The notes under the pieces are model-generated. The model saw only the letters and a program-made list of their open reading frames with translations. It was not told the DNA's origin and ran no database searches. From Pseudomonadota bacterium (GTDB taxonomy: Bacteria; Desulfobacterota; Syntrophia; Syntrophales; JADFWA01), in NCBI GenBank assembly GCA_015222855.1, contig JADFWA010000370.1, forward strand, positions 1-7,142: a stretch of DNA of 7,142 nt, given 5' to 3'. How positions within the stretch are numbered: position 1 is the first letter of the stretch; each line of letters starts with the position of its first letter. The position numbers and the translations under genes are program-made. Positions 1 to 5,999 of the stretch are shown piece by piece.

Positions 1-57
1 CCCCTTGCCCCTCACCCTGACCCTCTCCCTGAGGGAGAGGGAACTGTGGGAAAGGGG
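1..57. repeat. GC-rich nested palindromic intergenic repeat
   Basis: Seen directly: the inner arms 21-30 and 32-41 are perfect reverse complements (CCCTCTCCCT and AGGGAGAGGG). The outer arms 1-10 and 48-57 pair with one mismatch, so the whole stretch can fold as a long imperfect hairpin. It begins ten bases past the regulator's stop codon (positions 67-69), on the 3' side of that minus-strand operon. There is no T-rich run after the stem in the minus direction, so it is not a classic intrinsic terminator. From general knowledge, 'CCCTCACCCT(A/G)ACCCTCTCCC' sequences recur between genes in many bacterial genomes as REP-like elements. It may extend beyond the left edge. It could stabilise the 3' end of the mRNA, which is inference. 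Confidence 0.6.
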
Positions 58-66
58 CGATGGTCG

Positions 67-1410
67 TCATTGTTCCGTCCTTATACCATAGTTGCGTATC
101 TTCATCCGCAGGGTTTTTCTGTCGATGCCGAGGAATTTTGCCGTCTTGCCGATCTGGAAGTTGAAGTGCAGTAAGACTTTCTCTATGTGATCCTTCTCAA
201 CATCGACCAGGGTCATCTTACCTGAAAGAGAATCCACTACCGGAACCTTTGCTCCCCCGTTCTGCCCGTAGTAAAGGATGTCGGACAGGTTGACGATGTC
301 ATTTTCACAAAGCACGCATAAACGTTCCATGGTATTTTTCAGTTCTCTGACATTGCCGGGCCAGTTGTACGAGATTAGCGATTTCTTTGCCTCTTCCGAG
401 AGGCGTTGTACCTTACTGTTGTGTTTCTTTTTATATATGTCAAGGTAATGCAGGGCAATGGGCAGTATGTCGGATTTGTGCTCTCTCAATGGTTTTATAT
501 CTATGGGTACTACCGATATCCGGTAAAACAGGTCTTCCCTGAATTTGCCCGATTCCACTTCCGTCCTGATATCCTTATTCGTGGCGGCTATGAGTCTAAC
601 GTCTACCTTCTCGGGTGACGAGCTGCCAACCCGTGGCACCTCCTGTTCCTGGATTACCCTTAACAGTTTGGCCTGGATGTTAAGACTGATATTGGAAATC
701 TCGTCCAGCAATAAGGTCCCCTTGTCTGCCATCTGGAAACGTCCCTCGCGTGACTGGGTAGCTCCGCTGAATGCCCCTTTGACATGACCGAACAGCTCGC
801 TCTCCATCAGGTTCTCAACCAATGAAGAGCAGTCAACGGGGATAAACGGTTTGTTCCTCCTCTTGCTGAGGCCTTGTATGGTGCGCGCGACAAGTTCTTT
901 TCCTGTACCACTCTCTCCTGTAATAAGTACTGTGCTGTCTGTCTGTGCTATCCGCTGAATAGTTTCCTTAAGTTCTCTCATATAATCGCTGTTACCGATC
1001 AACACGGAAAGAGTTTCTTCTATATCCCGCATATCATACCTGTCCAGGGCATCCGCTACCGCTTTTTTAAGCTCTGTCGCGCTGAAGGGCTTTGTCAGGA
1101 AATTGAAGGCGCCATGTCTCATGGCTTCAACGGCCATTTGAATGGTTCCGTACCCTGTAATGATTATGACCCGCGCAGATATTGCGCTTTCATACTTAAG
1201 CTTTCTCAGTATATCGAGACCTCCCATCACGGGCATTCGTATATCCAGCAGAATGAGGTCATAAATATCCTTGAGCGCCATTTCGAGGCCATAGAGAGCG
1301 TCTCCTGTACTTTCAACCTGATAGCCCATACGGGAAAGGGTTTGACGGCAGGCATCCCGTATCGACTCTTCGTCATCTATAATAAGAATTTTTACTGTTT
1401 CCTTAAACAA
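67..1410 (-). CDS. NtrC-family sigma-54-dependent response regulator
   Basis: A 447-residue transcriptional activator with the full three-domain NtrC/AtoC/ZraR layout. Residues 6-120 are a receiver domain with the acidic pair Asp12/Asp13, phospho-acceptor Asp56 (LILLDIRMP) and Lys107 (TKPF). Residues 137-375 are the AAA+ sigma-54 interaction domain: Walker A GESGTGKE at 165-172, the sigma-54 contact loop as GAFSGA at 212-217 (the family usually has GAFTGA), Walker B LLLDE ending at 237, sensor I AATN at 275-278, the FREDLFYR segment near 290-297 and WPGNVREL at 350-357. Residues 405-443 are a Fis-type helix-turn-helix. When phosphorylated such proteins oligomerise and use ATP to open sigma-54 RNA polymerase complexes at -24/-12 promoters. 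It overlaps the upstream kinase gene by 8 nt, so the two are a cognate, translationally coupled pair. The start is TTG, chosen because of a well-placed AGAGGGA. Its targets are unknown; no -24/-12 promoter was seen in the window. Confidence 0.96.
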   Translation of the reverse strand: MFKETVKILIIDDEESIRDACRQTLSRMGYQVESTGDALYGLEMALKDIYDLILLDIRMPVMGGLDILRKLKYESAISARVIIITGYGTIQMAVEAMRHGAFNFLTKPFSATELKKAVADALDRYDMRDIEETLSVLIGNSDYMRELKETIQRIAQTDSTVLITGESGTGKELVARTIQGLSKRRNKPFIPVDCSSLVENLMESELFGHVKGAFSGATQSREGRFQMADKGTLLLDEISNISLNIQAKLLRVIQEQEVPRVGSSSPEKVDVRLIAATNKDIRTEVESGKFREDLFYRISVVPIDIKPLREHKSDILPIALHYLDIYKKKHNSKVQRLSEEAKKSLISYNWPGNVRELKNTMERLCVLCENDIVNLSDILYYGQNGGAKVPVVDSLSGKMTLVDVEKDHIEKVLLHFNFQIGKTAKFLGIDRKTLRMKIRNYGIRTEQ

Positions 1411-3502
1411 TACTCAATCCCTCTTTCTTTTCCCTGCACATATCACTGTCCGTTTCCGTATCTACAGGCAGGAAGATGTTAAAGGTTGTTCCTTTTCCCG
1501 GTTCGCTTTTCACATCGATGAAGCCGTTATGTCTTTGTATTACCCCATATGCGATGGACAATCCAAGGCCGGTTCCCTGACCGGGTTCTTTTGTGGTAAA
1601 AAAGGGTTCAAAAACATGCGGCAGATAAGCCTTGTCTATCCCCTTGCCCGTGTCTGATATGGTGATTTTAACTGTCTTGGTGCTGGCCAATAGACATATT
1701 CCTTCCGTTTCTGTTTGCACATCTCCTTCTTCGGTCACATCCGGGAACCTGCTGAGCAGCTTTGTCGTTATGGCGAGCTTGCCCCTCCCCTCCATGGCAT
1801 CAGCGGCATTTATAAATAGATTTAAAAACACCTGTTCCAATCTTGACCTGTCCCCCTTTATGTCAGGAAGGTCATCCGCAAGTTGTGTGTCTATCTCTAT
1901 TCCAAGAAACATGGATTGATCCTTTATCAGGTTCAGCGATGTGAGGATGACATTATTTATTTGAAAAGACAGCATCTCACCGGAAGGGGTTCTGGCAAAG
2001 TCTAAAAGATTCTGTACGATTCCTTTACACCTGTTAGTTTGATATATGATCTTTTCAATGTTTTCCCGTCCTGCCGGATTGTCTTCGGGAAATTCCTCAA
2101 GCACAAGGTTGCTGTACAAAAGAATTCCCCCTAACGGGTTGTTTATCTCATGGGCCACTCCCGCTGCTATCTGCCCCAGGGAGACAAGCCTTTCTGTCCT
2201 TGTGAGTTGCTGAAATGCTTTCCGCAACCTGTCGTCACGATCCTTAAGCGATTTGACCATATTATTGAGCGCTTCATCCAGTATGTCAAACTCTGAGAAT
2301 CTGTCGCGTGGCAGTCGGTAATCGAGATTGCCGGATGCAATAATCTCAGTAGCTTCTTTCAGAATGCGTATCCTCTTTATGATGGTGTGTCCCAGGGAAA
2401 AGGAAATGACAAAGGCTATTACCATGCCAAGGCCTGTTATCCCCAGGAACATCCAGATGGTCATCAACTTCATGTCCCTGTATTTCGCTTCCAGTATCCC
2501 TGTGTAAAGCATCCCTATTATATTTTTATTAACATCATATATGGGGGTGTAGGAACTGATGTACCATTCGTTTACAACAAAGGCCCTGCCTGTCCAGTCT
2601 CTGCCCTGTTCAATAACTTTTTCATACACTTCCCTGGATACAATGGTCCCGATTGCCCTCTTGTAATCTTTTGTCATCACATTGGTGGCTATGCGCACCC
2701 CCCCCTGGAATATGGTGGCAAACCCCATATCGCGGCCTTTATACTTTTCGTCAAGGTATACGGTCGCTTTTACTTTATCCACAATGGCATAATTCCTGTT
2801 CAGCAATATACCCCCAACCAGCACCCCCAAAAGATTTTTCTCCTCGTCAACAATAGGATAGGCTACTTTCAATACCATCCCCTCTGAGAGATGACTTTCC
2901 TTAACATCAATGGACTGTGGAGTCTTTATGATAGCCATCTCAATCCGTGGAGAAAGCTCCGGATTTTCCCTCTCGATGAGCCTAACGGGCATGAGTTCAG
3001 TGGACAACTGGGGCGTTTCCTCTTCAAGACATTTCCTTACAACCGGATCCCGAAGGATGTTGTCTCCGCTGACCTCAGGATTAAATGCCCTGTACAGCAC
3101 TGTGCCATCGGCATCCACTAAAGAAAGCATATCGATGCTCATATAATAGGAATCTTTTGGGGTACATGATGTTTGGGTTCCCTCATGGATTAATCTCTTA
3201 AACTCCTCCCCCACATGAAGGTTATTGGAGGCAGTTGTCTCGTGCAAAGGAAATTGCAATGCAATATAGCGAATCCGGCATGCCAGTCTTTCTATATTGT
3301 AATTATAGATCAATTTTGCAGTATTGATATCCTGCTGTACCCTCCTTTGCACCTCATTCACTGTATTCTCGCCTATCACTCTTATTCCCACAAGGGTAGC
3401 TACCGCACCGGTAAGGCATGTGGCTATCAAGAAACCCAGAACAAGACGTTTTTGCAGATTTATCGTGAAAAGTTTATTCAATAACTCTTTGATAAATTTC
3501 AT
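1403..3502 (-). CDS. Membrane sensor histidine kinase with Cache-like periplasmic domain
   Basis: A 699-residue inner-membrane histidine kinase, first gene of the two-component operon. A transmembrane helix at about 20-43 and a second at about 346-370 flank a roughly 300-residue extracytoplasmic region. That region resembles the Cache_3/Cache_2 fusion type, with typical stretches such as MLSLVDADGTVLYRAF near 125-140 and FVVNEWYISSYTPI near 308-321. A HAMP segment follows (about 371-422), then HisKA with the H-box and phospho-acceptor His451 (VAHEINNPLGG). The HATPase domain has the N-box near 561-569 (NLFINAADA), the G1 box DTGKGID at 617-623, the F-box FEPFFTTKEPGQ and the G2 box GTGLGL at 643-648. 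All catalytic motifs are intact. It should autophosphorylate on His451 and pass phosphate to Asp56 of the regulator that overlaps its 3' end. The ATG start is supported by AGGGAA (3509-3514) 6 nt upstream. The ligand cannot be read from sequence; Cache sensors usually bind small molecules such as organic acids or amino acids. A run of eight G sits in the sensor-region coding sequence. Confidence 0.95.
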   Translation of the reverse strand: MKFIKELLNKLFTINLQKRLVLGFLIATCLTGAVATLVGIRVIGENTVNEVQRRVQQDINTAKLIYNYNIERLACRIRYIALQFPLHETTASNNLHVGEEFKRLIHEGTQTSCTPKDSYYMSIDMLSLVDADGTVLYRAFNPEVSGDNILRDPVVRKCLEEETPQLSTELMPVRLIERENPELSPRIEMAIIKTPQSIDVKESHLSEGMVLKVAYPIVDEEKNLLGVLVGGILLNRNYAIVDKVKATVYLDEKYKGRDMGFATIFQGGVRIATNVMTKDYKRAIGTIVSREVYEKVIEQGRDWTGRAFVVNEWYISSYTPIYDVNKNIIGMLYTGILEAKYRDMKLMTIWMFLGITGLGMVIAFVISFSLGHTIIKRIRILKEATEIIASGNLDYRLPRDRFSEFDILDEALNNMVKSLKDRDDRLRKAFQQLTRTERLVSLGQIAAGVAHEINNPLGGILLYSNLVLEEFPEDNPAGRENIEKIIYQTNRCKGIVQNLLDFARTPSGEMLSFQINNVILTSLNLIKDQSMFLGIEIDTQLADDLPDIKGDRSRLEQVFLNLFINAADAMEGRGKLAITTKLLSRFPDVTEEGDVQTETEGICLLASTKTVKITISDTGKGIDKAYLPHVFEPFFTTKEPGQGTGLGLSIAYGVIQRHNGFIDVKSEPGKGTTFNIFLPVDTETDSDMCREKKEGLSIV
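1418..1424 (-). promoter_or_regulatory. Ribosome binding site fixing the TTG start of the response regulator
   Basis: On the minus strand AGAGGGA lies 7 nt before the TTG at 1410-1408. No ATG or GTG is available in frame ahead of the receiver domain's first beta strand (KILIIDDEE), so TTG is the only sensible start. The site sits inside the last codons of the kinase gene, which fits translational coupling. Confidence 0.7.
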
Positions 3503-3531
3503 GGTATATTCCCTGTAGTATTTAGTGCATG

Positions 3532-3560
3532 ATAATACAATAAATATACATATATTACAA
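3532..3560 (-). promoter_or_regulatory. Probable sigma-70 promoter of the kinase-regulator operon
   Basis: Reading the minus strand, TTGTAA (-35, positions 3560-3555) and TATTAT (-10, positions 3537-3532) are separated by exactly 17 nt in a very AT-rich stretch. The -10 lies about 30 nt before the kinase ATG, and the AGGGAA ribosome site lies between. I saw no -24/-12 sigma-54 motif here, so the operon does not look self-activated. AT-rich sequence makes chance matches easier, hence moderate confidence. Confidence 0.5.
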
Positions 3561-3648
3561 CATGGCGGAATTAATTTGGTAAATTGGCGGCGGGCATTTT
3601 TGCCGCAGGGGTAATTGTTTCAACCACGGCAGCCTTTTCTTAAATAAT

Positions 3649-3691
3649 AAAAGGGGTTGGAGACGGGTCGATATCCGTCTCTAACCCCTTA
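3649..3691 (-). terminator. Intrinsic terminator after the Rho_N-domain gene
   Basis: The arms 3651-3666 and 3675-3690 form a 16-position stem with a single imperfect position (3659/3682) and an 8-nt loop. Read on the minus strand, the stem ends in CCCCTTTT and is followed by TATTATTTA, a U-rich tail. It lies about 30 nt past the stop codon of the 107-residue gene and so ends that transcript before the kinase operon promoter. In the plus direction no T-run follows. The imperfect position is a G-U pair in the plus-strand RNA and an A-C mismatch in the minus-strand RNA. Confidence 0.85.
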
Positions 3692-3719
3692 TTTCATGTT
3701 ACCTCAGGGATATGATGAT

Positions 3720-4043
3720 TTAAGCAGTCTTTCCCGCCAATCTTCTTGTTTTCTTTTTAAGCCTGCTTATCCTCTTTCTGAGAAAGTCAGTCCGGGATCT
3801 ATTCCCACTTGCACGCAACTCACCCATTTTTGACTTAAGCTCCTTTATCATCTTTTTCAGTTCAACCACGCTTTCAACAGATTTTTCCTTGACTTTCTTT
3901 ACCGGGATGCCCTTCGCCTTTTTTATGGCATCGATCAACTCATCCTTTTTCATCGCGCTGCCGCCGGTAATCTCCTCCATTTCGAGGGCCATCGCTTTGA
4001 GTTCCTTTACAGTATACTTTTCCAAAGGTTTTTCGTTTTCCAT
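3720..4043 (-). CDS. Small basic Rho_N/SAP-like domain protein
   Basis: A 107-residue cytoplasmic protein with no signal peptide or membrane segment. Residues about 6-47 match the Rho termination factor N-terminal (Rho_N, SAP-like helix-extended-loop-helix) pattern: 'LEKYTVKELKAMA', then 'MKKDELIDAIKKAKG'. Residues about 55-107 are charged, heptad-like and very rich in Lys and Arg (ELKKMIKELKSKM, then RKRISRLKKKTRRLAG), suggesting a helical hairpin or coiled coil that could touch nucleic acid. It lacks the RNA-binding cold-shock and ATPase domains of Rho, so it is not Rho itself. The ATG start has AAGGAA (4051-4056) 7 nt upstream. It begins 118 nt past the amidase stop and is closed by a strong terminator, so it is either the second gene of that unit or a single gene. 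Similar small proteins occur in Desulfobacterota from my general knowledge. Function is unknown; DNA or RNA binding is inference. Confidence 0.85.
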   Translation of the reverse strand: MENEKPLEKYTVKELKAMALEMEEITGGSAMKKDELIDAIKKAKGIPVKKVKEKSVESVVELKKMIKELKSKMGELRASGNRSRTDFLRKRISRLKKKTRRLAGKTA

Positions 4044-4104
4044 TTCACTCTTCCTTTCTGAAGTTATTTTACGAAAGATCGGTTTTAACCCTATTTATCA
4101 TTAC

Positions 4105-4123
4105 CCGCAACAGCTTTTTGCGG
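4105..4123. other. Short hairpin between amidase and Rho_N gene
   Basis: CCGCAA (4105-4110) and TTGCGG (4118-4123) are perfect complementary arms around a 7-nt loop, about 40 nt past the amidase stop on the minus strand. No U-tract follows in that direction, so it is at most a weak terminator or an mRNA-processing or stabilising hairpin. Confidence 0.3.
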
Positions 4124-4161
4124 AAACTCACTCAATTCCTGAATCGTTTCTCATTCTAACC

Positions 4162-5835
4162 CTAACCCGGAATCTTCAATCTCTGTCTGGCATATATCCT
4201 GTCTTTGAGCCTCATATTATTGAGCCTCAGCAAGGTGCTGATAGTGGTGTTGTGTCTCCTCGCAATCTTCTCCAGAGTATCTCCCCTCTTCACAATATAG
4301 ACGGGGCCTCCAGATTGTCTCGCAACAGGAACCCTTAGTTTCTGTCTGACATATATCCTGTCTCTAAGTCTCAGATTATTAAGTCTCAGCAAGATGCTGA
4401 TAGTGGTGTTGTGTCTCCTCGCAATCTTCTTCAGAGTATCTCCTCTCTTCACAATATAGATGGGGCCTCCAGATTGTCTCGCAACAGAAACCCTTAGTTT
4501 CTGTCTGACATATATCCTGTCTTTGAGCCTCATATTATTGAGCCTCAGCAAGGCACTGATAGTGGTGTTGTGCCTTCTCGCAATCTTCTCCAGGGTGTCC
4601 CCCCTTTTGACAATATAAATAGAGCTTTTGGGGGATCGTGGAGTTGACACTGAAGGCAACTTTTCAGCGTTCTTCTTTGCTATTCGAGTTGTACTTGCCG
4701 TCTGCGAAACAGGAAGGAATTCGAATATGGAAGAGGCAATCGCCCTTGCTATTTTAGCCTGAAACTGAGGACTACGCAAAAGACGCTCCTCTTTTGGGTT
4801 TGAAATATAGGCCGTTTCCACCAGGATAGAAGGAATCTCGGGCAGTTTGAGTACCATAAAGGGCGCTGCCTGAACCTTGTGGAACTTAAGACGATTCACT
4901 CCTTTGATATCTTTGAGAATGATGGAACCAATGGTCTTCGACAAATTTATTGTCTCCGTCTGAACCATATTGAGGGTTATCGGATCAGACTCGTCGTTGC
5001 ATTGCCCGTTCGGGGAACCCGCGATAATATCGGACAGGTTTTCCCTTCTGGCCAACAGTCTCGCGGCTTCACTGCTTGCCCTCCTGGTTGAGAGGCAATA
5101 AACGGAACTTCCCTTCGCCCTTCTATCTTTGCAGCCATCTGCGTGAATGCTTATAAAAAGATCGGCGCCATATTCCCTTGCTATTTTCAATCTCTTCTTA
5201 AACGATACATAGTAGTCCCCATTTCTGGTAAGGAAAGCCTGGTACCCCTCTTTTTTGTTCAGTATATTTCTTAATCTCCTGGCAATTTTAAGGACAACAG
5301 TTTTTTCCCTTGTTCCCCTTCGTCCAACCGCCCCAGGATCTCCTCCCCCATGACCTGCATCTATTACAACTATTACCTCATCCTTTTTTGAAACCTTGAA
5401 CTGCTTTCTCTCTTCGCTCTCTTTTTTCTCCATGTCCGGAAGCCTGATGTCAATCACGACACGGGCAGGTTTGTCGAGAAATTTCTTTAAATTGAAGACG
5501 GTTGTCTCTACATTTCCCGCCAGCCACAATTCCACCCTGACCGCACGGTGAGGAAGTGGCATTACCAGGACTTTGGAAATCCCCGGTTTGTTCAGGATGA
5601 ACTGGTGAGGAATCGTTTTGGGAAAGGCGGTTTTTTTGAAATCAATGGATATTTTTTGAGCGGTAGTTGTTACCTTAAATTGAGCATCATCACTGGTATC
5701 GATAACAACCCTGGTATAATCAGGAGCCGCCCAGTGCCTGACGTTAAGAATATTGGTCAGGCCGAAGGCGCCGGAAACAGGCAGAATGATGCAAAACAGT
5801 ACTGCCAGAAATGCAATTTTTTGTATTTTGGTCAT
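4162..5835 (-). CDS. Secreted N-acetylmuramoyl-L-alanine amidase (AMIN + Amidase_3 + 3 LysM)
   Basis: A 557-residue zinc amidase that cleaves the bond between N-acetylmuramic acid and the peptide stem of peptidoglycan, an AmiA/B/C-type activity used in daughter-cell separation. Residues 1 to about 25 are a signal peptide (MTKIQK, then a hydrophobic core ending VSGAFG). Residues 27-130 are an AMIN domain, which in the family directs the enzyme to the septum or cell wall. Residues 154-375 are the catalytic Amidase_3 domain, with predicted zinc ligands His162 (DAGHGG), Glu177 (TREK) and His231 (SIHAD) and catalytic Glu340 (VETAYISNP). The segment after SSEAARLLARRENLSD corresponds to the insertion that holds the regulatory helix in AmiA/B/C relatives. 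After a basic Ser/Thr-rich linker come three LysM domains starting at 407, 460 and 513, which bind glycan. The ATG at 5835 is preferred because the signal peptide starts there; upstream in-frame ATG (5874) and TTG (5880) would add a charged tail. No ideal Shine-Dalgarno is seen for it: AAAGAGG at 5852-5858 is 16 nt away. Confidence 0.95.
   Translation of the reverse strand: MTKIQKIAFLAVLFCIILPVSGAFGLTNILNVRHWAAPDYTRVVIDTSDDAQFKVTTTAQKISIDFKKTAFPKTIPHQFILNKPGISKVLVMPLPHRAVRVELWLAGNVETTVFNLKKFLDKPARVVIDIRLPDMEKKESEERKQFKVSKKDEVIVVIDAGHGGGDPGAVGRRGTREKTVVLKIARRLRNILNKKEGYQAFLTRNGDYYVSFKKRLKIAREYGADLFISIHADGCKDRRAKGSSVYCLSTRRASSEAARLLARRENLSDIIAGSPNGQCNDESDPITLNMVQTETINLSKTIGSIILKDIKGVNRLKFHKVQAAPFMVLKLPEIPSILVETAYISNPKEERLLRSPQFQAKIARAIASSIFEFLPVSQTASTTRIAKKNAEKLPSVSTPRSPKSSIYIVKRGDTLEKIARRHNTTISALLRLNNMRLKDRIYVRQKLRVSVARQSGGPIYIVKRGDTLKKIARRHNTTISILLRLNNLRLRDRIYVRQKLRVPVARQSGGPVYIVKRGDTLEKIARRHNTTISTLLRLNNMRLKDRIYARQRLKIPG
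4165..4617 (-). repeat. Three tandem 159-bp LysM-coding repeats
   Basis: The units run 4459-4617, 4300-4458 and 4165-4299 (the last cut short by the stop). The exact period is visible from 'catatatcct' at 4191, 4350 and 4509. Each unit encodes a LysM domain starting YIVKRGDTL; the first two also carry the linker VARQSGGP. By eye, the second and third units differ at about a dozen of 159 bases. Units one and three are identical over about 45 bases where unit two differs at several sites, so the array is a mosaic, consistent with recent duplication plus gene conversion. Confidence 0.9.
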
Positions 5836-5937
5836 ATCTTGTGGTATGAGACCTCTTTCAAAAGCTCTTGGCATTTCCAAAGTGTGGATATGAACTTATC
5901 AAATTTACTGGAGAATTTCAACCACGCGCAGAAAAAG

Positions 5938-5968
5938 TATTGACAATAGTTGTCCTTAATGACATTTT
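5938..5968 (+). promoter_or_regulatory. Candidate metF promoter with overlapping palindrome
   Basis: A perfect -35 box TTGACA at 5940-5945 is followed after 17 nt by CATTTT (5963-5968), a poor -10 with three of six matches. The -35 lies inside an 11-bp palindrome, TATTG-A-CAATA (5938-5948), which could be a small operator. It sits in the divergent region between the amidase and metF starts. The weak -10 suggests that an activator or an alternative sigma factor may matter, or that the match is chance. Confidence 0.35.
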
Positions 5969-5985
5969 TACTCAAAAGAGGAGTC

Positions 5986-5990
5986 AGGAA
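5986..5990 (+). promoter_or_regulatory. Ribosome binding site of metF
   Basis: AGGAA ends 9 nt before the ATG at 6000, with a further purine-rich AAGAGGAG just upstream (5976-5983). This supports starting metF at MKISDML rather than at the longer in-frame TTG at 5868, whose extra 44 residues have no family counterpart and would overlap the amidase start. Confidence 0.65.
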
Positions 5991-5999
5991 AATCTGTCT

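Noticed and set aside
874..1482. Plus-strand 202-codon open frame opposite the regulator
   Set aside because: It is the antisense of a fully motif-supported regulator gene, has no recognisable domain and no good ribosome site, and its peptide is rich in Cys/His/Tyr as expected from an antisense shadow.
2387..2887. Plus-strand 166-codon open frame opposite the kinase sensor domain
   Set aside because: It has low-complexity Tyr/His/Pro-rich composition and lies inside an intact kinase gene on the other strand; it is a shadow.
3587..3606. GCGGC/GCCGC inverted repeat with a T-rich loop upstream of the kinase
   Set aside because: It is only 5 bp with a 10-nt loop and has no U-tract; it is too weak to call a terminator or riboswitch next to the strong hairpin at 3651-3690.
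4165..4617. Regularly spaced repeats as a CRISPR array
   Set aside because: The 159-bp units are in-frame protein-coding LysM domains with no short-repeat/unique-spacer pattern.
5836..5880. 15-residue N-terminal extension of the amidase (TTG 5880 or ATG 5874)
   Set aside because: It would place charged residues ahead of a clear signal peptide. The ATG at 5835 is favoured, though its ribosome site is not ideal, so the ATG at 5874 remains possible.
5868..5999. 44-residue N-terminal extension of metF from a TTG
   Set aside because: The family N-terminus matches the ATG at 6000, which has its own ribosome site; the extension contains the likely promoter and overlaps the amidase start.
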